64,000 nt of DNA from contig CATOTS010000022.1 of the NCBI GenBank assembly GCA_951813625.1, positions 86,087-150,086 on the forward strand, in the 5' to 3' direction. The notes under the pieces were generated by a model. It saw only the letters and a list, made by a program, of their open reading frames with translations, was not told where the DNA came from and ran no database searches. Position numbers and translations under genes: made by a program. The DNA comes from an uncultured Caldilineaceae bacterium (lineage in GTDB: Bacteria; Chloroflexota; Anaerolineae; Caldilineales; Caldilineaceae). The first letter of the stretch is position 1. Each line of letters begins with the position of its first letter. Positions 1-9,015 of this stretch are shown here, piece by piece.

Positions 1-1716
1 TCTTCGAGGATCTGGTGGTACCAGCCGGCGACCGCCTGCTCGAAACGCGGGCCGGGAATATTGAGGTCGCTGTCCACCGTGTAGATGCGGCGCTGCGACC
101 AGGCATGGCCCAGGTACTCGAACATGCCGTCTTTCACCACGCCCTTGATGCCGCTGTAGGCGTAGACTGCGTGCGACTCGCCGCCGGTGCCGTCGCGGCG
201 GACGATTCTGGTCACAGGCCGGCGCATCGGGTCGTCGCTGACGCGGTTGCAGTCGCGGCACTCCTCGATCTTCTCCATGCCATAGGCGAAGCTGACGCTG
301 CCGCCGAGGCCGTTGTCGGCCTCGGTCAGGCGCACCGCGTTGCCGCTGCCGGCGTAGCCGAAGGTCCACGTGCGCAGCGTCTCCTCTCCCTGCTTGCCCT
401 TGCGCGTGATGGTGCTGAGCAGCGAGTGGTTCTTGCCCTGGATATAGCCGAACTCATACTCGGCAATGCTGTGCCAGCCGTTGGGGTTGTCCCAGGCCTC
501 GACCACAATCGTCTTGAGCCGCTCCTCGCCGAAACGCAGCTGCGCGCAGCGGTCGTCGTTCTCGAGCTCGTAGTCGGGCCGCGCCTCGCGTACAAAGCGC
601 ACGCGCAGCTTGGGCTCGATACCCGCGCCTTCGTTGGCGCTCCAGCGGATCTCGCTGGGATAAATCATACGATCGTAGAGCTAGTCGTCGCCGTAAAACC
701 TGAAGCGGCCGTGCACCTCGTCATGACATTCTTTTTCGCCGTGCTCGACATCGTATTCGTACTCGACGCGGTTGCCGTTGGGGTCCTCGACCATGCGCAA
801 GTGCCAGCGGTTGCCGCGGCGGGCGTGATCGCGGAAGTTGATTTCGGTCCAATTGCCGAGCGGCTCGCCAAAGTGTCTTTCGGGCGAAGAGCCCTCCGGC
901 GCGAACTCATTTGAGCCAAAATGGTAGACCGTGCCGTCGCTCGCGGTGACGACCCAGTCGTCGAGGTCGTAACGGTTGCGGCCGCGGCCGCTGTTATTTG
1001 AGTGGTTGTGGTGGTGCCCGGTCCACTCCTGGGTGTGCTCGAACTTGAGGAAGCGTTCGGGGTCGGTGATCCAGCGGTTGTCGCGCTTCAGGATACGCGC
1101 GCCGACGCCGCCCATATTCAAACTGTAAATGTTGGAGTCATTCGTGCGCGCGACATGACTGAGGCCACCCAGACTCCAGCCGAAGCCAACCCAGTCTGCC
1201 TGCGCCTTGTAGTCTGTCGCCCCGTACATACTCTCGAGGTCGTCGGCCACGCCGCTCGAATAGCTGAGGCTGAGGCCGGGCGCCATGCCGCCGAGGCCGG
1301 CGGGCGCGGCGATCGGAATGCTGATCTGCGCGTAGCCGGTGAACTCGTCGCTGCTGAAGACCGCGCTGCTGGGCAGCAGGTCGGCGCCTTCGGTCAGCTT
1401 CTCGCCCAGCCCCCACTGGCTGAAACTGTCGACGCGCGCGACGAAGCGCTGCTCCTGCGCCCGGTAGCGGCTGACCACCGGCTGCCAGTTCTCGTCGCTG
1501 TTGGCGCGCGTGAACAGCCCGATCCGGTTGGGATCGAGGCCCTGGGCGATGAGTGTGCGGGCGTCGAATACGAGCGTCGCGGGCGCGGATAATCTCTCCA
1601 CGCGGCGGCTGCGCGCGGTCACGGCCTCGACGTCCCAGGCGCGCATCATCGGCTTGCCGCCGGCCGGGGCCAGGTCCAGCTCCGTGACCGCGACGCGCGC
1701 AAATAGAAAAGGGCAA
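1..1716 (-). pseudogene. RHS/SpvB-type large surface or toxin protein, interrupted and truncated
   Basis: The minus strand is open from about 1716 down to 683. It encodes a beta-sandwich-like segment followed by an SpvB/RHS N-terminal region (motif ISIPIAAPAGLGGMAPGLSL), typical of insecticidal-toxin-complex B/SpvB proteins, which are usually far longer. A TAG codon at 681-683 stops the frame after RFRFYGDD. The same frame then continues without a stop to base 1 (LYDRMIYPSEIRW, then EAWDNPNGWHSIAEYEFGY), so a single sense-to-TAG change, for example CAG to TAG, explains the break. The upstream domain starts mid-fold with no credible start or ribosome site. Around 1690-1760 a hydrophobic stretch is readable in a different frame, suggesting loss or a frameshift of the 5' part. 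The gene continues beyond base 1. I read it as a decayed gene; readthrough cannot be excluded. Confidence 0.7.
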
Positions 1717-1729
1717 ACAGAACGATGGC

Positions 1730-2928
1730 CAATCCGCTCAACATTCCCAACCCAAGACGATAAAGGATGGTCGGGGCCTTATGCGGTTCAAATCTTGGCT
1801 TCGCCCACGTGCCGCCAAGGCGCTGACGTCCTCGGTGGCCGCGGTTGCGCGGCGATGTGACGGGGGACAGATTTCGCAGCTGACGTCGGGCCAGGGGGAA
1901 AGATGCCTATCGTGAAAGTGCCTTCCCCCAAAGGAACTGATTTCTTGCGCTAAAGGCTCTTCAGTGCGTTGGAAGTTGGAAATAATCCAATCTGCTAGCC
2001 TGCAAAGCGGCCATCGATTTTGTAGGCTTCTCTTGGACGCCTCCCCTACGAGAAGCCTTCCGTTGGGGATTCGACAGTGAAACGAAGGCGAAACGCCGGT
2101 TCCCTGACGGTTTGGAACGCTGCGCCACCATCAACAGATCGAAAATTGCCAAGCGAGAACTCAGAGGGTATTAGCCGGCCCCCAGGTTCACACGCAACCT
2201 CTCCCAGCGGCCCGGCTGGGATTCGGTCCAGTAACAATCTGGCAACACTGTTGTGGCAATCGAGACGTGGTCGGGGTTGTAGACGTAGGATCCACGCGTT
2301 TTGCAGGAGCGTCGGGCGAAAGAACAGCTGGCGCAGGTGAGTCCAAACCACTGGACGGCAGCGGCGAATGGAGGAGCCGTGACTCTCCGGTCGGCTTGGT
2401 CGGCCAGGAAGGGGACATCGCCTGCGTTTTCCGAAAGAGTTCCCTATCTAGCGGGGCTGCTGCATTCACCAGGCGTCCCGAGGTATGCTGCTCATCAACT
2501 GCTTCCCGGTTGACTTCGCCTGGCGCCGGCAGGACCAGCTGCTGCCGCAGGTCTACCGCCGCAAAGAGGGCCTGGGCCGCTGGCAGCGCACCGACAGCAC
2601 CGGCTACGACTTCCCCGGCCGCTGCCTCCCACTTGTCGGCACGGGTGGCTGGTCAGCCGCCGAATGCACTGGCAACCCACCAACCGTTGCCTTCGTGTCA
2701 ATTCGTGTCAATTCGTGGACAAACCGGAGAGGTAGAACGAATCATAGCTCTCCCTGCCGTGGGGGAAACAGCTAGAAGGCGTAACTACCAAGCCACATAA
2801 AGCATCCGTCTCGACCCGCCTTCCATCCCCGCCGCCGTTCAGATTATCTGATTGTATATTCGGTTGGCCGCCGCCCCGTTGGATAAGCCGCGCCGTAGGA
2901 ATGACAACATACTGTCGGTGAGCGCTGG
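1730..2928. other. Gene-poor interval, no secure gene
   Basis: Several short open frames occur (for example 2267-2800 and 2485-2775), but none has a ribosome site, recognisable domain or conserved motif, and they overlap in conflicting frames. A short direct repeat of ATTCGTGTCA lies near 2699-2720. The right end (from about 2780) belongs to a copy of the dispersed structured repeat. The stretch looks like decayed intergenic DNA. Confidence 0.5.
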
Positions 2929-2996
2929 TTTTGGAGGGGGGCGTTGCGGGGGGAGTCCCCCCGCACAAGGGAGGGCCGCAGGCCCGACCGTCCAAA
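2780..2996 (-). repeat. Dispersed structured repeat, copy 1 (subfamily A)
   Basis: The core at 2929-2996 has outer arms TTTTGGA/TCCAAA, a near-perfect palindrome GCGGGGGGAGTCCCCCCGC and a second hairpin GGGCC-GCA-GGCCC. Homology with the copy at 56233 continues leftward through about 2780 without obvious indels, including the segment after the core that reads CCAACCGAATA in the opposite orientation. It lies in the opposite orientation to copies 3, 4 and 5. Confidence 0.85.
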
Positions 2997-3211
2997 CTGC
3001 AGTGGCCAGTGGTCAGTTGCCAGTTGCCAGGAACTGCAGGGGGCGGTGCTCCCCGGTAGAACGCGCGAACGGCTGGCGACGCGCACACACGGCCGCATAG
3101 GCACGCTGGCGTTGGCGATACGCTGGAAACGCGCAGGCACGGTGGCGGGGCGCTGGGCCGCTGGTTACGCAGGGCTGCCTTAGAACCCACATCTGGCGGC
3201 GTGTGGAGGGG

Positions 3212-3392
3212 TGTCAGGGGGGCGTTGCGGGGGGAGTCCCCCCGCACAAGGGAGGGCCGAAGGCCCGACCGTCCAAAAGGATTCAGGAAAGCGTATTCTT
3301 CCACTCTGGCACAGAATGGACCGCGGACCGGCCATGACGCAGTTGCTACCCGAGGCATGGGAATCTGTATCCCCATTATGAACTGCACCCCG
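3212..3392 (-). repeat. Dispersed structured repeat, copy 2 (subfamily B)
   Basis: The same two-hairpin core as the other copies lies at about 3214-3278. The adjacent 115 bases (GGATTCAGGAAAGCG onward, including GGACCGGCCATGAC) match the flank of the copy at 26455 rather than the subfamily A flank. The outer inverted repeat is missing on the left side. The repeat ends about 120 bases before the next gene. Confidence 0.8.
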
Positions 3393-3513
3393 CTCCCAGG
3401 CAGACCGCGCTCGGCTTTGCAATGCGTTTGCTCTGCTGGTAGGATTTTCCGTATCGCGGCTGCCTCCAGCTTTGAATCCCGTCTGCCAAGCGACGCCAAG
3501 GAGAATAGACAAC

Positions 3514-5775
3514 GTGAGCACCCTCTATTTCGAGAAGCTGTCCCAGTACGATCGCATTGCCGAGCCGGTCTCCGTCAGCATCCCCTTCAGCAAGGGCAAA
3601 CTGCCCAACGTTGACCAGTTTGTTGTCGAGGATGGCGGCGAGACCCTGCCCTCCCATCGACGCGCCCTGGCGCGTTGGGCGGATGGCAGCGTCAAGTGGA
3701 TGCTGGTCCACTTCCAGCCGGACCTGCCGGGAAATCTCTCCAAGACGGTCGGCTTTCGCATCGCGTCCGGTACTGACAGCGCGCCCTCGCCACAGCCGGA
3801 ACAGGCGGTGCGAGTTTCAGAGGAGGAGGACGGTCTTGTGGTCGACACCGGGCCATTGCGGTTTCACGTGCCGCGCGCCGGATTTCTGCCTGTGCAGGAT
3901 GTGGTCCTGGAAGGCGTTCATACCTGGCCGGCGCCCTTCGCCGGCTTTCAGATGGAGACCGACGCCGGCGCAGCCGACAGCAGCCGCGGCGCGGTGGAGC
4001 TGGAGGTCGAAGAGGCAGGACCGCTGCGCGCGGTCATACTGGTGCGCGGGCGTCACTTGAAGGCGGACGGCAGCCAGTTTCTGGCGCTGCACGGCCGCAT
4101 CACCGCGTACGCCGGCAAGGCATACATCGAAATCGAGCACCAGTTCCTGCACACGCTCGACCTGGAGCAGGTGACCTTGCAGGGCCTGCGCCTGGAGTTC
4201 GCCCCTGCTCGAAATGGAGCAGACAGGCCCCAACTTGCCCTGGGAGAAGGCTGGTACCGGACCGCCATCCAGGAAAGCGACAACGAAGTCTCGCAGACGC
4301 TGGATACGGAGGCAATGCTGTATCAGTCGAACGAGCATTTCATCGATTCCTACTACGGCGATTTCTGGTGCGACTGGCGCGACACGCGGGGCGGCCTCTG
4401 TCTCTCCATCCACCAGGCCCATCAGAACTTTCCCAAGGGGCTGCACGGCCACGACGAGGGCATCGCCTGCTGGCTCTATCCTGCCGGAGAACCGCCGGCG
4501 CCGGTCCTGCAGGGGATGGCGAAGACGCACCGCATCCAGCTCCACTTTCATGGACCGGATACGCCTCTCGACCAGCTGAGCCAGCGCAGCTTGCAGTTTC
4601 AGCTGCCCGATCGGCCTTCGCTACCGGTCGACTGGTACCGCGACAACAATCCCTGGATCGAGACCTTCTTCCCGGAGAAGCTGCCGCGGCGTCTTTTCAC
4701 CGACCTGAACAATCTCCATGACGGACGTCCCAAAGCGCTGGGCATGATGCACTTCGGCGACGCGCCCGATTCAGGCTACACCAACCAGGGACGCGGCGGC
4801 GGCGAAAACGTATGGGTAAACAACGAATATGACCGCCCGCACGCCTGCATGCTCTACTATGCGCTCAGCGGCCAGCGCCGTGCGCTCGATTCGGCCCTCG
4901 TTTCGGCCCGCCACTGGCTCGACGTGGACTTCTGCCACCATCATCCGGACCCTCTGATCGACGGCGGGCTGCGCATCCATACGCGTTACCACGCCACGGG
5001 CAGGTGCACACCTTCACACGAGTGGACCGAAGGCTTCCTGGACTACTATTTTCTCACCGGCCGGCGCGAGAGCCTGGACGTTGCGATCTCGGTCGGCGAG
5101 AACATCCTGCGTCACATGGAATTGCCGAGCATGAACCAGCCGGGTGAGGCAACAGTGCGCGAGGGAGGATGGGCCATTCGCGCCTATGTCGGCTTGTGGC
5201 TGGGAACGGGAGACCAGCGCTGGCGCGACGAGGCCCAGCGGCTGGTGGAGATGTTCCTGGACTGGCACGACCAGTTTGGCGCGCTGCTGGCGCCCTATAC
5301 CAGTCACACGATGCCGCGCGTGCCCTTCATGATCTCACTGACCGTCAACTCCTTTGCCCGCTACCTGCTGATCGATGACGACGAGCGGGTCAAGCGGCTG
5401 ATCGTGGCGGTGATGGACGACCTGATCGAGCACTGCCTCGGACCTGACGGCGTCTTCTACTACAAGGAACTGCCCTCGCTCCAGACCAGCGCGCCGACAC
5501 CTCACGTATTGGAGGCACTGACCTATGCCTGGCGAATCACCGGCGAAGAGCGATATCTGCGCGTCGCAGCCAATACGTTCGCTGCACTGACGGCCAATCT
5601 GGAAGGCAGGGAAGGCGGTCCAAAATTTGCCGACCCGTCCGGCGCGGTCATTGCCGGTGTCGGGGGCGGCCGAATCTTCGCCGACAAGTACACGTCGCTT
5701 ATTCTCTACGCCGGCGCGGCCGCGCCGTTGGGACTGCTCGACTGGTATGAGTATCCCTATCCCGGCGCAAACTGA
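3514..5775 (+). CDS. Exo-rhamnogalacturonan lyase family protein (PcRGLX/YetA-like)
   Basis: This 753-residue protein resembles the PcRGLX/YetA-like family, which has an N-terminal RIFT-barrel region followed by an alpha/alpha-toroid. The N-terminal part shows VSVSIPFSKGKL and RRALARWADGSVKWMLVHF, characteristic of that family; the middle has GRGGGENVWVNNEYDRPHA, and the C-terminal half is helical. Members act on pectin-type polysaccharides or are uncharacterised. No signal peptide is visible, so it is probably cytoplasmic. I chose the GTG at 3514 because AAGGAG lies nine bases upstream; the open frame begins earlier at 3472 without a ribosome site. It starts a plus-strand run rich in carbohydrate enzymes. 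Exact substrate unknown. Confidence 0.75.
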   Translation: MSTLYFEKLSQYDRIAEPVSVSIPFSKGKLPNVDQFVVEDGGETLPSHRRALARWADGSVKWMLVHFQPDLPGNLSKTVGFRIASGTDSAPSPQPEQAVRVSEEEDGLVVDTGPLRFHVPRAGFLPVQDVVLEGVHTWPAPFAGFQMETDAGAADSSRGAVELEVEEAGPLRAVILVRGRHLKADGSQFLALHGRITAYAGKAYIEIEHQFLHTLDLEQVTLQGLRLEFAPARNGADRPQLALGEGWYRTAIQESDNEVSQTLDTEAMLYQSNEHFIDSYYGDFWCDWRDTRGGLCLSIHQAHQNFPKGLHGHDEGIACWLYPAGEPPAPVLQGMAKTHRIQLHFHGPDTPLDQLSQRSLQFQLPDRPSLPVDWYRDNNPWIETFFPEKLPRRLFTDLNNLHDGRPKALGMMHFGDAPDSGYTNQGRGGGENVWVNNEYDRPHACMLYYALSGQRRALDSALVSARHWLDVDFCHHHPDPLIDGGLRIHTRYHATGRCTPSHEWTEGFLDYYFLTGRRESLDVAISVGENILRHMELPSMNQPGEATVREGGWAIRAYVGLWLGTGDQRWRDEAQRLVEMFLDWHDQFGALLAPYTSHTMPRVPFMISLTVNSFARYLLIDDDERVKRLIVAVMDDLIEHCLGPDGVFYYKELPSLQTSAPTPHVLEALTYAWRITGEERYLRVAANTFAALTANLEGREGGPKFADPSGAVIAGVGGGRIFADKYTSLILYAGAAAPLGLLDWYEYPYPGAN

Positions 5776-5914
5776 GCGGACGCGAGCATAGCGCAGCCAA
5801 CCCTATGTCAGTTCAGAGAGAACGCGTCCTGCCGCGCTCCGTGGCGGCCAGGGCGTAGCCTTGCCAACTGCCGTTCTTTCGCTGATTCACTCTCGCCCAA
5901 AAAGACAGTAGGCC

Positions 5915-7852
5915 ATGGCACAGAGACTTCGATTCCTCTTGTCGTTCGATTTCGTCCTGGCTACAGCTCTAATGGCGTTGGCGGGCTATATGCGCTTTGC
6001 CCGCCTTGATGTTGCCTCCTTCAATTTTGACGAAGCCCGAGCCCTCGAATTGGCGGCGGACATCTTGGAGAAGGACCCCTTTACGGCAAGAGGTCTTCCC
6101 TCCTCCGTCGGTATTGTGAATTCGGCGGCCTTTCCTTACCTGCTGACGATTCCGCAGCTATTCAGTTCAAGTCCTCTCTGGGCAACTGGATTCATCGCTT
6201 TTCTCAACACATTGGGGGTGGGGGGTTGCTACGTCTTGGCACGATGCTGGTTTGGCCTTGGCCCTGCGGTTATCGCGACCTCTCTATATGCCACAAATCC
6301 CTGGGCTGTAAACTTTTCGCGCAAGGTCTGGGCCCAGAATGTCCTTTCAACATTTACAGTTGCAATTCTGTTCTGTCTATTCCTGTATCAAAAGGGTCGA
6401 CGTCCCTGGTGGGGTGTTGCCGCGATGCTGGTATGGGCGGTCGCCATCCAGATCCATTTTTCCGCAGCTGCGCTCCTGCCTTTAATGGCTGTTTCGCTCG
6501 TTTCCGGTTTGAATCGCGAAAATATGCTCAAGGTTCTCAGCGGCATCCTGCTGTTTCTGGCAGCATTTGCCCCGGTATATTTCGGAGACACGGGAGGCAG
6601 CTGGAACAGATTGCCTGAAGTGTTGTCAAGAAGCAGGTTTGATATGAGCTCTTGGCGGCTGACGCTAGAGCTAATCATGGGAGGGGGGGGTCCTGCGTCA
6701 GTTGCCGTTCGAATTATCCCCTTCCTGGCGGCTGCCGGAGCAATCAATATTGTTGACTCTCTGCTGAGATGGCCTCACCGAGAAGATGGTAAATGGCACC
6801 GAATGGTGATCCTTATGGCGTCGGTCTCTGCGCCGCTCGTGTTTATGTTCCGACCGGGGGGGCAACTGTACGTTTACTATCTCCTGACGGTTTGGCCGGC
6901 ATCGCTCATTGCGGTTGGGATCCTGTTCGGCGACGCGGCTGACCTGGTCCGTCGTTTCAGCGCAGGCAGGAAGTTAGCGCTGGCTGCGTTTTGGGCCGTA
7001 CCCGTCGTCTGGCTGCTCGTCCTGGCTTCGACCCGGTTATCCAGTCAAGTTCAATCACTGCGTCTTGCCGGTAGTGGCGAAGGAATGACGGTGGGACGAG
7101 TCAATGAGATAGTCGATTCAGTTCATTCCATTCAGGTAACCGGCGACGTGTACCTGGTCAACCTTTCGCTTCACCTTTCGGCAGCGTTGCGTTATACAAT
7201 GCGCGATCAGTATCATGTGCGAGAATCCCTCTCGCGCGAATCGGAGTCAGTGGCGATTCGCCGGCAACCCACAGTTCTGATTTTCAGGGCTGAAGATAAC
7301 GCGATTATCGAGGAAATCGAATCGAGAATCGCGGGCCGATTGGTCCGGCGGATTTCATTTGAAGGCGACAGCCGAATCTTGTTGCTATACCAGGTGGACT
7401 ACGAAGACGCGCTCGAACAATGTCAGCAAACACCTACGGCGGGATTGACATTCGACGGGCAAGTGACGCTTGCAGGCGTGCATCTGCAACGCATTGACAA
7501 CGGAGACGTTATCGTCACAAACTGTTGGCGGATCCAACAGAAGCCCGGCGACTTGTCCGATCAACTGAAAGTCTTCAATCATCTGGTTGATGGCGACGGC
7601 GAAAAGATTACCCAGGCCGACGGCCTCGGACTCGTGCCGTCGCAGTGGCGAGAGGGCGATATCCTCCTGAACTATTACCTGATGCCGATTCCGGCCGACA
7701 TACCGGATGGCGAATACAATCTGTTGACCGGCATGTACTGGTTCGACACCAGTCGCCGCGTTCCAATCTCACAGGATGGCCATTTCGCTGAACAGGCGCA
7801 AACAGGACCATACATTTTTGAGAAAGGAGTCTTCCAGCGAGATGGTCCCTGA
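5915..7852 (+). CDS. Glycosyltransferase family 39-like membrane protein
   Basis: This 645-residue protein begins with a membrane segment and then NFDEARALELAADIL, matching the first extracytoplasmic loop acid pair of ArnT/PMT-type lipid-linked sugar transferases. Roughly ten to twelve hydrophobic segments fill residues 10-380. The last 220 residues are soluble and beta-rich (segment LTFDGQVTLAGVHLQRI to PADIPDGEYNLLTGMYWFD), resembling the C-terminal domain that often follows such transferases in Chloroflexota. It probably transfers a sugar from a polyprenyl phosphate donor to an envelope acceptor. The start at 5915 is the first ATG; no strong ribosome site is visible. It stands about 140 bases from the preceding gene and 39 from the next. 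GC content and codon use look slightly lower than in its neighbours. Confidence 0.7.
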   Translation: MAQRLRFLLSFDFVLATALMALAGYMRFARLDVASFNFDEARALELAADILEKDPFTARGLPSSVGIVNSAAFPYLLTIPQLFSSSPLWATGFIAFLNTLGVGGCYVLARCWFGLGPAVIATSLYATNPWAVNFSRKVWAQNVLSTFTVAILFCLFLYQKGRRPWWGVAAMLVWAVAIQIHFSAAALLPLMAVSLVSGLNRENMLKVLSGILLFLAAFAPVYFGDTGGSWNRLPEVLSRSRFDMSSWRLTLELIMGGGGPASVAVRIIPFLAAAGAINIVDSLLRWPHREDGKWHRMVILMASVSAPLVFMFRPGGQLYVYYLLTVWPASLIAVGILFGDAADLVRRFSAGRKLALAAFWAVPVVWLLVLASTRLSSQVQSLRLAGSGEGMTVGRVNEIVDSVHSIQVTGDVYLVNLSLHLSAALRYTMRDQYHVRESLSRESESVAIRRQPTVLIFRAEDNAIIEEIESRIAGRLVRRISFEGDSRILLLYQVDYEDALEQCQQTPTAGLTFDGQVTLAGVHLQRIDNGDVIVTNCWRIQQKPGDLSDQLKVFNHLVDGDGEKITQADGLGLVPSQWREGDILLNYYLMPIPADIPDGEYNLLTGMYWFDTSRRVPISQDGHFAEQAQTGPYIFEKGVFQRDGP

Positions 7853-7891
7853 ATTGACGCTTCCTTCCTGTGCGCTACCAACAATTGAGCG

Positions 7892-8812
7892 ATGAGAGCA
7901 GTTCGTTTTCCTGGCAACCCAATCATCACACCTGCGCTGCACGAATCGATCGGCGCGAACATCAACGGGCCCTCGCTGCTGCGCGTTCCGGAGTGGCTGC
8001 CGGACCCCCTGGGTCGGTATTATCTCTACTTTGCCCATCACCAGGGCGGATTCATCCGCCTCGCCTATGCCGACGATTTGGCGGGTCCGTGGACTGTCCA
8101 CGCGCCCGGCACGCTGCGGCTGGAGCAAACGCCCTGCTACCACCACATCGCCAGCCCCGATCTCCATCTTGATGCCGAGAACCGACGCATTCTCATGTAC
8201 TACCACGGGCCGAAAGTGCGTCCCGCAGAGATGGACAACGACCCGCTCTGGCAGAAGTTTCCCTTTCTGGAAGGGCAGCGTTCTTTCCTCGCTTACTCCC
8301 AGGACGGCTTAGAATTCAGTTCTGACGACGAAATCCTCGGGCCCAGCTACTTTCGCGTCTTCCGCTATCCAAATACAGGCGACGGCTGGGTCTACGCGCT
8401 GAGCATGCCCGGCATTCTCCTGCGCAGCCGCGACGGGCATACCGATTTTGAAGCGGGGCCGGTCCTTTTTGACTGCAGCCAGAGGCATACGGCCCTCCTC
8501 GTGCGCGGCGACAAGCTCTATGTCTTCTACTCTTGCGCCGGGGATTGCCCCGAGCACATCCTCTGCGCGACGGTTGATCTCCGCCCGGACTGGATGGCAT
8601 GGAAGGCGTCCGATCCGTCTTCGATTCTGAGCCCTGAGACGGATTACGAAGGCGGCAATCTGTCTCTCGAGGCCTCGCGGCGGGGCGCCGTTCACGAACC
8701 GGTGCGGCAGCTGCGCGATCCAGCCATTTACGAGGAGGACGGTCGCGTCTATCTGCTCTACACTGTCGCCGGTGAGCGCGGCATCGCAATCGCCGAACTC
8801 CTCTTTGATTGA
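7892..8812 (+). CDS. Glycosidase-like five-bladed beta-propeller protein (GH43-like fold)
   Basis: This 306-residue protein has the repeating blade pattern of GH43/GH117/GH130-like propellers: GNPIITPALHESIGANINGP at the N-terminus, YYLYFAHHQGGFIRLAYADD in the first blade, RILMYYHGP in the second and VRQLRDPAIYEEDGRVYLLY near the end. It has no signal peptide. It may hydrolyse or bind a glycan but the catalytic acids cannot be assigned from the sequence alone. It follows the GT39-like gene by 39 bases and precedes a redox gene; a minisatellite lies just downstream. Family placement is by fold pattern only. Confidence 0.65.
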   Translation: MRAVRFPGNPIITPALHESIGANINGPSLLRVPEWLPDPLGRYYLYFAHHQGGFIRLAYADDLAGPWTVHAPGTLRLEQTPCYHHIASPDLHLDAENRRILMYYHGPKVRPAEMDNDPLWQKFPFLEGQRSFLAYSQDGLEFSSDDEILGPSYFRVFRYPNTGDGWVYALSMPGILLRSRDGHTDFEAGPVLFDCSQRHTALLVRGDKLYVFYSCAGDCPEHILCATVDLRPDWMAWKASDPSSILSPETDYEGGNLSLEASRRGAVHEPVRQLRDPAIYEEDGRVYLLYTVAGERGIAIAELLFD

Positions 8813-8830
8813 CCTCTGCGCGGGCGGACT

Positions 8831-8905
8831 GCTACAATGCCAACAGTTCCAAAGCGGACAGCTACAGTGCGAACAGCTACAGAACGAATAGCTACAGTGC
8901 GAACA
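8831..8905. repeat. 15-bp tandem repeat, five units
   Basis: Five consecutive 15-base units between the propeller gene and the TrxR fusion follow the pattern GCTACAGTGCGAACA, with variants (GCTACAATGCCAACA, GTTCCAAAGCGGACA, GCTACAGAACGAATA). The third and fifth units are identical. The repeat lies upstream of the chosen start at 9016, so it falls in the leader of the fusion gene. Confidence 0.85.
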
Positions 8906-9015
8906 GCAACTTCCGCTTGCGTGAACTCTCTCGCTCCTGCGGCTTGCGGGACAGATGCGCGAACTGGCTCGCAGTCAACGTTCAGGACCGGCAAAAGCCG
9001 GCTGGAAGGATTTCC

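Noticed and set aside
2708..3499. 263-residue minus-strand frame spanning two structured repeats
   Set aside because: It is built from repeat DNA and joins subfamily A and B cores in different relative frames; no ribosome site and no known domain.
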